From contig NZ_FUZV01000001.1 of the NCBI RefSeq assembly GCF_900167565.1, positions 1,612,001 through 1,676,000 of the forward strand: a stretch of 64,000 nt of DNA, written 5' to 3'. Each line of letters begins with the position of its first letter. The first letter of the stretch is position 1. Source of the stretch: Pseudoxanthomonas indica. Its GTDB lineage: Bacteria; Pseudomonadota; Gammaproteobacteria; Xanthomonadales; Xanthomonadaceae. This document shows, piece after piece, positions 56,541 through 64,000 of the stretch. The position numbers and the translations under genes are program-made. Below the pieces are notes generated by a model. It was not told where the DNA came from and made no database searches. It saw only the letters and a program-made list of their open reading frames with translations.

Positions 56541-59435
56541 ATGTCCAACCGCTACCACGTACTGCAGCATCGTCGTCTGGCCGCTGCGATCCTTGTCGGA
56601 TTGAGTGCGCCCGGCCTGGCGTTTGCCGGAAGCATGACCGATGCGGAGAGCCGCACGCAGGAAGCACCTTCAGACACGCCCGTGGCCAACGCCGCCGAGG
56701 CGGCGCCGGCCAAGACGCTGGACAAAGTGGAAGTCACCGGATCCCGCATCAAGCGCGCCGACATGGAAGGCCCATCGCCGGTGGTGGTGATCAGCGCCGA
56801 AGACATCCGCAAGCAGGGCTACAGCACCATCTCCGAAGCCTTGCAGACGCTCACGCAGTTCAATGGCGATGTCGTGGCCGGTGAGTGGAATGCGGACTCG
56901 TCGCAGCCCGATGCCTCGTTCCTCAATCTGCGCGGCCTGGGCGTGGGCTATCAGTTGATCCTGCTCAACGGTAAGCGCATGACCGAGTACGCGGCCAGTT
57001 CCGGCGCAGCCTCCACCGGCGTCAGCGTGGGCAGCATCCCGGCCGCGGCCGTTGAACGCATCGAGGTGCTCAACGGCGGCGCATCGGCCATTTACGGCTC
57101 CGATGCCGTGGCCGGCGTCGTCAACATCGTGACCAAGGACAACTGGGAAGGCCAGCACCTGCGCATCCGCGGTGGCGGCACGACACGCGGCGGCGGCGAT
57201 ACCGGCCAGATCCAGCTCAGTGGCGGCAAGGCCTGGGATCGCGGCAGCCTCACCTATGCGTTCGAGCAGCTCAATCGCGAACCGATCCTGTCAGGCCAAC
57301 GCGGCAACATCATCCGCACGGGCATGAATGCACCGGGTAACGTGGGCACCAACAAGCCGACCTTCGGGCTCGACACGGCGTTGATGGACGGCGGCTACAA
57401 CGCGAACTACTGGATGAACCAGGCCGGCCAGCTGATCTACGCCGCCGATACCGATCCCGACACCGCCGCCGACGCACTGGCCTACTCCTGCTACAACGCC
57501 GACCCGCAGTATTTCCCGATGTACTGGTCGGCCGACGATGATTTGCCGGCCGCCTGCGGCAACGCCAACTACTACGACGGCGATACGCTGGCCAACAAGT
57601 ACAACAAGACCTCGGGCTACGTGGCCGCGCGCTACTGGTTCAACGACAACATCGAAGGCTATGGCCAGGCGCTGGTGCAGTATTCAAAGAGCGAGGCGGC
57701 GCACCGGACCAGCATGTACCTGTACAACGCCGGCAGCGCCTACGACGTCAACATCGGCCAGTTCGAGTACTGGCGCGCACTCAATCCCAACACGATGGGC
57801 GGCGCGCCGATGCGCATCTGGGAGGAGTCCACCATCAGCGCGAACGTCGGTGTGCGCGGCACGCTGGGCAACCGGTTCGACTGGGATGCCAGCCTCAGCA
57901 TCTCGCGCGACGAGATGAAGAGCCGTTGGAAGCAGTTGCTCACCGACCGTGTCCACCACTTCCTGTTCGGCGAGCCGGTCGGCAGCGTCGATGGCTCGCC
58001 GCTCTACGAGATCGACCCTGCCGTGTTGTTTGGCCCCGTCGGACCCGAGCAGTACGCCAGCATGGTCGACACGATCCGCAACAAGAACCTCTCGCAGACC
58101 TCGCAGGCGCAGGTGGTGTTCAGTGGCCCGCTGTTCTCGCTGCCGGCGGGCGAAGTACAGATGGCGGCCGTGGCCGAGGCGTCACACTCCAAATACGAAC
58201 TTCGCCCGGACGCGCGCAGCGTCAGCACGTACGAGGGCGCCGACCGGACCTTCAATCACACCGGCGTCATCGGCGGCGGTCCACGGGATCGCTATGGCGT
58301 CGGCGTCGAACTGCGGATTCCGGTGTTTTCCCGGCTGACCGCCAACGTGGCGGGGCGATGGGACAAGTACAACGACATTTCCGATGTCGATGACGCCACC
58401 ACCTGGCAGGCAAGCCTGGAATGGCGCCCCACGGACAACCTGCTGATCCGCGCGAGCCACCAGACCAGCTTCATGGCGCCGAACATCATGTGGCTCTATG
58501 GCGAACCGGTCACCAACTACGACGACTACATCACCAACGAATATCTCTGCCGTGTGAACGGGCTGGACCTGAGCACCACGGCGGGCATGAGCCAGTGCGG
58601 CAGCCAGTACACCCAGGGTGCGTGGTATGTGGAAGGCGGCAACAACACCCGGCTGCACGAAGAAACCGCGACCTCCAATGGACTGGGCGTCGTGTGGGAT
58701 ATCACTGACAACCTGTCGATCAGCGCCGACTACTGGGACATCGATCTCAAGGGCAAGAGCCAGTACCTGGACAAAGCCACCCTGCTCAGCGCCAACTCGG
58801 ACTGCCTGCTCGGCGCGCGCATCGACGGCACGCCGGTGGATCCCAATTCCGCCGCCTGTGCGCTCTATGCCAGCTACGTGCAGCGTGATGCCGAGGGCAA
58901 CGTCACCGAGTACTTCCTGGATGCGATCAACCAGGCCGGCGTGCGGACCAAGGGCTACGATGCGAGCCTGAGGTATGCATGGGCCACGGAGGCACTGGGC
59001 AACTTCAGCCTCAACGCCGGCATGAGCCGCACGCTGGACTATGACGTCAAGGTCACCAACGGGGATCCGTGGGAGGACTACATGCCGTGCTCGTACTCCT
59101 CCACCTACAGCTGCGGCAGCCAGCCGGTGGCATTCCGCACGCGCACCAACTGGACACTGAGCTGGAACCGCGGCGCCTGGGCCGGCAGTCTGTACGGCTA
59201 TCGCAATGGCGCACGGGTGAACTACCAGGCGACCGATCACCTGGCCTCGTACGTCCAGTGGAACGCCAACCTGTCCAAGCAACTGACCGACAAGCTGCGG
59301 CTGGGCGTCGATGTCACCAACCTGTTGGACGAGTACGGACCCAAGGATGAAACGATGACCTGGTATCCGTTCTATCAGAACATCTACGGCATCCAGGGTC
59401 GGGCCATCTACGTGAACCTGGACATCACCTTCTGA
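56541..59435 (+). CDS. TonB-dependent outer membrane receptor
   Basis: The receptor is 964 residues. A signal peptide (ends near LAFAG) is followed by a TonB box-like LDKVEVTGSRIKR. The plug has VVVISAEDIRKQGYSTISEAL, FLNLRGLGVGYQLILLNGKRM and IEVLNGGASAIYGSDAVAGVVNIVTK, and the barrel ends in YVNLDITF. The plug motifs place it with receptors common in Xanthomonadaceae for peptide, sugar or siderophore substrates. The linked periplasmic hydrolases and the DgcN-DgcA route suggest a peptide ligand. A shared dyad suggests that the LuxR regulator controls it. Confidence 0.9.
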   Translation: MSNRYHVLQHRRLAAAILVGLSAPGLAFAGSMTDAESRTQEAPSDTPVANAAEAAPAKTLDKVEVTGSRIKRADMEGPSPVVVISAEDIRKQGYSTISEALQTLTQFNGDVVAGEWNADSSQPDASFLNLRGLGVGYQLILLNGKRMTEYAASSGAASTGVSVGSIPAAAVERIEVLNGGASAIYGSDAVAGVVNIVTKDNWEGQHLRIRGGGTTRGGGDTGQIQLSGGKAWDRGSLTYAFEQLNREPILSGQRGNIIRTGMNAPGNVGTNKPTFGLDTALMDGGYNANYWMNQAGQLIYAADTDPDTAADALAYSCYNADPQYFPMYWSADDDLPAACGNANYYDGDTLANKYNKTSGYVAARYWFNDNIEGYGQALVQYSKSEAAHRTSMYLYNAGSAYDVNIGQFEYWRALNPNTMGGAPMRIWEESTISANVGVRGTLGNRFDWDASLSISRDEMKSRWKQLLTDRVHHFLFGEPVGSVDGSPLYEIDPAVLFGPVGPEQYASMVDTIRNKNLSQTSQAQVVFSGPLFSLPAGEVQMAAVAEASHSKYELRPDARSVSTYEGADRTFNHTGVIGGGPRDRYGVGVELRIPVFSRLTANVAGRWDKYNDISDVDDATTWQASLEWRPTDNLLIRASHQTSFMAPNIMWLYGEPVTNYDDYITNEYLCRVNGLDLSTTAGMSQCGSQYTQGAWYVEGGNNTRLHEETATSNGLGVVWDITDNLSISADYWDIDLKGKSQYLDKATLLSANSDCLLGARIDGTPVDPNSAACALYASYVQRDAEGNVTEYFLDAINQAGVRTKGYDASLRYAWATEALGNFSLNAGMSRTLDYDVKVTNGDPWEDYMPCSYSSTYSCGSQPVAFRTRTNWTLSWNRGAWAGSLYGYRNGARVNYQATDHLASYVQWNANLSKQLTDKLRLGVDVTNLLDEYGPKDETMTWYPFYQNIYGIQGRAIYVNLDITF

Positions 59436-59518
59436 GCACGACGCCTGGCAGCAAGGGATGAGCTTCGGCCCTGGAGGGATCCAGGGCCGAATGCCGGCGG
59501 AGCGTCAACGCGCACGCA

Positions 59519-60100
59519 TCAACATTTGGGAGCCGGCTGAACCCTTACGGGCACCAGGCGCGTGTCTCCACCCTCATCGACGATCTGGTAGACCGAAAGC
59601 CGGCACGTCTGACCCTGCCACGAAAAGCCCGCCTCGTAGTCGCGCCCGGCCTCCGGCACGAACGAGATGGCGCCGCCGCAGGAAGTGGTGGGACCCGAGT
59701 AGCGCACACCACCGACCGAGTAGAACGCGGGAACGCTCTGGTATCCCAGGCGAAGGCTGGTCGGAACCGCGGCAGGGATGGCGTACTCGCGGAAGTACGC
59801 CTTGGAGGCGATGCCATCCATCTGCGCCAGATTGCGGGTGTTCTCGCTGTCCGGCATGCCCAGCGAAACATTGGACACCGTTCCGATCAGCGAGCCGAAT
59901 GCGCTGCCCAGGCTGCCGGAGACACGCTCACCACCGCGTCTTTTGATGCAGGCACTGCCTGCGTAGAGCTGGGCCATGACGCCATTCTGGCCAAAGACGC
60001 GGATGCGGCTGCCGTGACCTTGCACGGCCGCTCCATCCGCCGCAGCAGCACTGAAAGAGCAAGCCAGAAGGGAAAAATTTGCTAAAGACCTGTACCGCAT
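59519..60100 (-). CDS. Hypothetical secreted protein
   Basis: This 193-residue protein starts at 60100 after GAGGTTGTCC and has a signal peptide (ends near FSAAAAD). The mature part begins with GHGSRIRVFGQNGVMAQLYAGSACI and has several Cys residues that could form disulfides. It ends RLVPVRVQPAPKC. No enzyme motif is seen. It is the last gene in a run of minus-strand small secreted proteins downstream of a CdiA-like gene. Its family is not recognised. Confidence 0.65.
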   Translation of the reverse strand: MRYRSLANFSLLACSFSAAAADGAAVQGHGSRIRVFGQNGVMAQLYAGSACIKRRGGERVSGSLGSAFGSLIGTVSNVSLGMPDSENTRNLAQMDGIASKAYFREYAIPAAVPTSLRLGYQSVPAFYSVGGVRYSGPTTSCGGAISFVPEAGRDYEAGFSWQGQTCRLSVYQIVDEGGDTRLVPVRVQPAPKC

Positions 60101-60163
60101 GGACAACCTCATGGAAGACGAGACAGCGTGACAATTCACCGAAGCCGGGATGTTTCGGTCGAG

Positions 60164-60443
60164 CTAAGGGCGTTCACTGGCGCCATCGTGCTGGGCCTGA
60201 GGCGTAGGCAGGAATGCGATGGCTGCGCCGCCGCTGTGGTGCACGATCCAGCCTGAGCCACCCGAGCTCGGCTTGAAGTCCAGCGCATCGCCCACCGCCA
60301 GGGGCTCGCTCGTGCCATCTTCGCGCGCGGGAAACACCAGCTTCGCGCGCACGGGAAGCGTGATTCGACAGTTCTGGCATCACTTGCCCAGCCTGAAACG
60401 TCCAATTGGCATAACCAAAAGGCGCCTCCAATATCGTCGACAA
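60164..60443 (-). pseudogene. Frameshifted small gene of unknown function
   Basis: Two coding-like pieces lie in different frames. The upstream frame starts at 60443 (MSTILEAPFGYANWTFQAGQV). The downstream frame reads CQNCRITLPVRAKLVFPA and continues to a TAG at 60164. The frame must change between about 60376 and 60385 to join them into one protein of about 90 residues. The GTG at 60352 could instead start a separate 62-residue protein. It is either a pseudogene or a sequencing error. Confidence 0.4.
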
Positions 60444-60446
60444 TGC

Positions 60447-61070
60447 CTACTTCGGCGGCACGATTTGGGATTTGATCGCTTCATCCAGGGGTGTATAGAC
60501 AACAGTCAATAAGTACATTTGGCCGCGCTTATCCGGTATCACCGTGTCCGTCATGCTGACCACCGTCTTATCGGCAACCCACTTCTCGGCAAGAACAGTG
60601 AGCGATTCGTTCGAAATCTTCTGCGACTTGCCGGACCCAAGCGGCTCCCCGTAGCGCCTAACCAACTCGGCCTTGACCCTGTTGAACCTGTACTCAGCTC
60701 CCTCGCCCGCCTTGATCTGATCATTGGTGACCGTCGCCACGCGATCGAGGCGAATTTCGTTCAACGTGTCATTCGGACCGCCCATGTTGAAGTACGCCCG
60801 AAAAGTGATCCCATCGATGGTGTAGTCATTCACGATGGGGCTATCGCACTGAAACGCACCTGGGCGCGCCGCCTGGGACACCTTCTCCGTATCGGTGCAT
60901 TGCACCTTGGAGAGTTTGGAGCCGAAAACCTCGCGGATCTGTGATTCTGTTGCACCCCACGGCAGGCCCTCAAAAACGACCCCAAGAGTCGGCGCCGCTT
61001 CAACCGCGGACACGGGCGCAACTGGAAACAGTACGGCAATCACAAGCAAGGTAGATGTATAGCGATTCAT
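60447..61070 (-). CDS. Hypothetical secreted protein
   Basis: The precursor has 207 residues and a signal peptide (ends near VSAVEA). The mature domain begins GVVFEGLPWGATESQIREVFG, a pattern found in small periplasmic proteins with an alpha/beta fold. It has three Cys-free acidic-basic blocks and ends SQIVPPK. The start has no clear ribosome binding site, but the codon use is good. GC content is below the window mean. No function is recognised; it lies in the operon-like run downstream of the CdiA-like gene. Confidence 0.65.
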   Translation of the reverse strand: MNRYTSTLLVIAVLFPVAPVSAVEAAPTLGVVFEGLPWGATESQIREVFGSKLSKVQCTDTEKVSQAARPGAFQCDSPIVNDYTIDGITFRAYFNMGGPNDTLNEIRLDRVATVTNDQIKAGEGAEYRFNRVKAELVRRYGEPLGSGKSQKISNESLTVLAEKWVADKTVVSMTDTVIPDKRGQMYLLTVVYTPLDEAIKSQIVPPK

Positions 61071-61268
61071 AGTGTTTTTTCTAGGTAGTGAATGAACTTA
61101 TAGCCGCGATGCCGCCTTGGCATCGATGTTGCGAATGTCGCATCAAGATTTGGCCGGTACCAATCGACAGAACTCGGCGGGTTGACTGGAGACTCATGAG
61201 CGCCGGCGTCGCTATAACAGCGGAACACATATGCTCCAGGGTTAGGGACACAACCACACTGATGGCCA

Positions 61269-61535
61269 TCATTTCCTCGTTCGACAACGAAACGGGCTTT
61301 CGCTTTTCAACGGCTGGCCCGTCTTGGCATCTTCAACCAACACCGTCGCACCAGGGTAACTGGCGCACAAGGCGCCACGGGCAGAGTAGATTCCTGAGCC
61401 TTCTGCCATCAGCGTTATATTGGGGGCAAGCTCCACACCCTTATCGTCCACTGCGCGCAATCGATAAGACCCATGCATGGTCAAGCAGCCCGTGCAAAGT
61501 ACAGTGACCGCCAGAATGGCCAAGCCGTTCCTCAT
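61269..61535 (-). CDS. Small lipoprotein, candidate immunity or accessory protein
   Basis: This 88-residue protein has the lipobox LCTGC near residue 17, so it is a predicted lipoprotein. Its ATG overlaps the TGA of the preceding lipoprotein gene (ATGA). The mature part is short (begins LTMHGSYRLRAVDDKGVELAPN) and includes CASYPGATVLVED, with Cys residues for a disulfide. As the second coupled gene after a toxin-like C-terminus it could be an immunity protein. That is inference. Confidence 0.65.
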   Translation of the reverse strand: MRNGLAILAVTVLCTGCLTMHGSYRLRAVDDKGVELAPNITLMAEGSGIYSARGALCASYPGATVLVEDAKTGQPLKSESPFRCRTRK

Positions 61536-62032
61536 GGCTGGCCCTCTACTACTTCGTAGGTGAACCCGTTTGCTGCCATGCATTCGTTGACGATCGTTTG
61601 CCCGTACTCACTGAGCCGTCGATTCTTTCTGGCCTCCTGATATTCGGGAGTTTGCTCGTCGGCCTCCTCATAGCATTGACGTTGTAGCCGTACCGACTCC
61701 CCATAAAAGAGCCCTGCACAGGCGAGTCCCGGCTTCGTACAGACCCAGTCCCTTTCTGGGGCGCGCGGCGGGATATAGACGTCATCCGTTCTGCCGTACT
61801 TGAAACCTCTCTCCTTCATGCATGCATCTGTCACCTTCTTGTTCCCTGGGATCTCTATGCACTTCTGCCATGTCTCCCACGCCTCTTTTCCTGAGGCGCC
61901 GGACTTGTGCCACATCTTGGAAGGCCCCACACGGACCATTGGACTTGAGGTCGGGTAATGCTGCGTGGCGCATGCCGACATCATCAACACAGCACTCGCC
62001 AATAGGGTGTACTGCTTCATAGCACGACTCAT
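61532..62032 (-). CDS. Cys-rich lipoprotein, candidate immunity protein
   Basis: The protein has 166 residues. The start at 62032 overlaps the stop of the CdiA-like gene (ATGA). A lipoprotein signal ends at VLMMSAC, placing Cys21 as the lipidated residue. The mature part contains repeated WxxC...CMxERGF-like patterns (EAWETWQKCIEIPGNKK, ACMKERGFKYG, NECMAANGFTYE). Being tightly coupled to an effector-like gene and sent to the periplasmic membrane face, it is a reasonable immunity protein for a lipase-type toxin. No family is known to me. Confidence 0.7.
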   Translation of the reverse strand: MSRAMKQYTLLASAVLMMSACATQHYPTSSPMVRVGPSKMWHKSGASGKEAWETWQKCIEIPGNKKVTDACMKERGFKYGRTDDVYIPPRAPERDWVCTKPGLACAGLFYGESVRLQRQCYEEADEQTPEYQEARKNRRLSEYGQTIVNECMAANGFTYEVVEGQP

Positions 62033-64000
62033 TTCTTACTCCGTTTCTCAAGCTCGAGTTTGGCCTTCTGCGACGGCTCCACGAACACCGGCTTGCCGAA
62101 GCTACCTGGCCCCCAATTCCTATCCATCGACTCACGAACGCTTACGTCCCTCAACGACACTCCATCCGGGAACAGCGACTGCGTATACCAGCGATGGGAG
62201 TCGGGAAAGCTTCCTTCATTCTTATCACCCGTGGCCGGGTTTCCTCCCAAGATCAATGGCACGCGTCCCACCAAGTCGGTTGGGTGCGTGGCCTGATACT
62301 GGTTCGATGTGCCACCACTGAGAATCCAAGCGGTATCGGACGCTTCCTGCGCATTGGCTGCAGCGCCAAAGAAGTACACATTTCCGATCGCAACATTGTT
62401 CTTATCTTGCTGACGAAGACTCCCGATTGCGTTGATCCAGGTCATGCTGCCCCGACTGTGATTGACGCTTTGAACGACACTGTCCTTCTCCTTGGCGATT
62501 TCCGTAAATTCCTGATTGGTCTTCTCCGCTTCCGTCAGCGGCAATCTTCCACCCGTCATATCGTTGATCTTGTCGTAAATGGCATAGATCGCTTCGGCCA
62601 CCGGAGTTCCCGTCTTTGGGTTCAGGATGTGGTATACGCCCGCCTTGTTAGCCATATCGCCACTCTGCAGGGAGCCGTAGTGCAGCGCTTCCTCTTCATC
62701 GTTGAAGATTCCGTTGTTGAATATGTAGATCTTCCCATCAACGATCTTGACCTGGTCAAGACTGACTTCCTTTCTGCTGCAGTTCTGGGCATCGGCGTCG
62801 CATTTCTGCAACAGGATCTTCTGGTCCCTCGTGGCCGCACGATGCACCAAGTCGATTTGCGTCACGGTCTGCCCAATCAACGCATTGCTCAGATCAGGGC
62901 CGGTAAACACCGCCATGGTCGCCATATCAATGACCAACGCGTTCTTCTGCCGCTTGTCGGCTTCCTTCTCCAGCGCGATTGATTCCGGCGTGTCATAGCC
63001 ACCATTTGTCATGCGGATCGCGCGCGCCTCTTCACGCTTCGCGTCAACGTGCGCATAGATTTCGGCCTTCGCCTCCTGCCGGTTCTGATCGAAGGTCTGC
63101 GTCACTTCTACCTGCGTATCCAGCTCCTTCTGCAGTTCGGCCGCATCGAACTTGTTCACCAGCGCACCGCTGTTTGCGGCCACCGTGTCGGTGTTGGTGG
63201 ACGTTGCAACCTCGGCCTTGATTTGATCGATGCTCTTGCCGGTCGCAGCCTGCCCGGCAGCATCGGCAATCGTGATGTTCCTGGTGTTGATGCCGCTGTG
63301 CGTGGTGCTGCGCTGATGGTCCTCATCCTGGCCAAAGCCCACCGCGTGACTCGCCGCAACGCCGCCGGCTTTGCCGTCCTTGGAGCCCTGCGCCATCTGG
63401 TGTTCGCCGCGCTCACCGCCTCCATTGACACCCAGCGAGCCGCTGATGCCGAACGCTTCGCCCTCATAGTCGGCATGGTTCTCGATGTCGGCGATCTCCA
63501 GCGTGCCCGTGCTGAAGCTATTCCTGCCTGCATCCTCGGCGGTTTGCGTGCTGGTGATGATGCCGCCGATCAGCGTGGTCTTGTCCTTGACCATGACGCT
63601 GTAGCCACCGTCGCCGGCCAGGACGCCGCTCTGTTCATTGACGCTGGCATAGTCGGCAGTGATCTTCGACTGGTCGTAGGTGGCGCTGACCGAAGCGCCA
63701 TAGCCCACGGTGACCTCGGCGCTCGCGTTCTTCTGCTTGCTGTCGTAGGTCTGCGTGTCCTGCCGGCTTTCGATAACCAGGTTCTTCGCATCCACCGCGA
63801 TCTGCTCGCCGGTGATTTGGCCGCCGCTCAGGGTCAGCGTGCCGCCGCTGGTGACGGTGGTGCTGCCACCGCTGCCGACGTGCGAGTTGAGGTGGTGGAC
63901 TGTGGTGCCGTCGCTGTGGCCCTTGCCGACGTTGCCACCGGCCGTCACCCCCATCGCCGTGCCGGTCTGACCGTACGAGATCGCCACACCCGCCTTCCAG
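62029..64000 (-). CDS. CdiA/haemagglutinin-type exoprotein, C-terminal part
   Basis: The frame continues beyond the right edge, so about 657 C-terminal residues are seen. The first ~220 residues are beta-helix haemagglutinin repeats (SGGQITGEQIAVDAKNLVIES, VTVGYGASVSATYDQSK and similar). A linker rich in charged helices follows. The last ~200 residues form a distinct domain with a lipase-like nucleophile motif NHSRG (Ser codon at 62455-62457), then NVYFFGAAANAQ, and a late SHRWYT that could hold the catalytic His. Such C-terminal domains are the variable toxic part of contact-dependent inhibition proteins. The stop overlaps a lipoprotein gene. Confidence 0.8.
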   Translation of the reverse strand, partial: WKAGVAISYGQTGTAMGVTAGGNVGKGHSDGTTVHHLNSHVGSGGSTTVTSGGTLTLSGGQITGEQIAVDAKNLVIESRQDTQTYDSKQKNASAEVTVGYGASVSATYDQSKITADYASVNEQSGVLAGDGGYSVMVKDKTTLIGGIITSTQTAEDAGRNSFSTGTLEIADIENHADYEGEAFGISGSLGVNGGGERGEHQMAQGSKDGKAGGVAASHAVGFGQDEDHQRSTTHSGINTRNITIADAAGQAATGKSIDQIKAEVATSTNTDTVAANSGALVNKFDAAELQKELDTQVEVTQTFDQNRQEAKAEIYAHVDAKREEARAIRMTNGGYDTPESIALEKEADKRQKNALVIDMATMAVFTGPDLSNALIGQTVTQIDLVHRAATRDQKILLQKCDADAQNCSRKEVSLDQVKIVDGKIYIFNNGIFNDEEEALHYGSLQSGDMANKAGVYHILNPKTGTPVAEAIYAIYDKINDMTGGRLPLTEAEKTNQEFTEIAKEKDSVVQSVNHSRGSMTWINAIGSLRQQDKNNVAIGNVYFFGAAANAQEASDTAWILSGGTSNQYQATHPTDLVGRVPLILGGNPATGDKNEGSFPDSHRWYTQSLFPDGVSLRDVSVRESMDRNWGPGSFGKPVFVEPSQKAKLELEKRSKK

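Overview
The window is GC-rich, densely coded chromosomal DNA from a gammaproteobacterium, most likely of the Xanthomonadaceae/Lysobacteraceae (Xanthomonas, Stenotrophomonas, Pseudoxanthomonas or Lysobacter type). The evidence is three large TonB-dependent receptors paired with hydrolases, an XAC0095-like small protein, an ABC permease fused to an M1 peptidase, a large haemagglutinin/CdiA-type exoprotein and GC-rich intergenic hairpin repeats. No rRNA, tRNA, CRISPR array or insertion sequence was recognised. Islands of lower GC lie at about 1-1700, 29.6-31.2 kb and 60.4-62.0 kb.

Layout. 1-1.7 kb: three unassigned genes. 1.7-8.1 kb: a phytate-use locus with a histidine-acid phosphatase lipoprotein, a TonB receptor and a divergent double beta-propeller phytase. 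8.1-10.8 kb: a CPA2-type antiporter and an orphan histidine kinase. 10.9-24.9 kb: a three-gene minus-strand operon joined by ATGA overlaps. It encodes a ~3,190-residue DUF11/SdrD-repeat exoprotein, a 1,153-residue Ig-plus-barrel outer membrane protein and an OmpA-type anchor. 25.3-29.6 kb: an orphan response regulator, a PNGase A-like glycoamidase, a DUF72 protein and two small proteins. 29.9-31.2 kb: a low-GC pair of divergent genes, a PUA/EVE-like plus HNH nuclease and a NUDIX hydrolase. 31.3-34.7 kb: a MocR regulator with a four-half-site operator, two paralogous four-helix membrane proteins and an AraC regulator. 35.1-42.97 kb: an Oar-like TonB receptor with serine hydrolase, then lipocalin-like/LysR and AraC/DUF3224 pairs. 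43.0-47.5 kb: an ABC ATPase and ABC permease/M1 peptidase fusion. 47.9-59.4 kb: a DmpA-type peptidase, a penicillin-recognising serine hydrolase, a LuxR regulator, dgcN-dgcA-like genes, a glutamate-type symporter, another serine hydrolase and a TonB receptor. 59.5-64.0 kb: small secreted proteins and lipoproteins downstream of the C-terminus of a CdiA-like protein that enters from the right edge.

The most notable systems are as follows. The region 47.9-59.4 kb reads as a complete outer-membrane-to-cytoplasm route for peptides rich in D-glutamate (muropeptide-like). An 18-bp dyad shared by its two divergent promoter regions is a candidate operator for its LuxR regulator. The operon at 10.9-24.9 kb looks like an uncharacterised surface-display system. 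The CdiA-like C-terminus carries a lipase-like nucleophile motif and is translationally coupled to two lipoproteins that could be immunity proteins. All functions are inferred by reading motifs and context; no database search was run.
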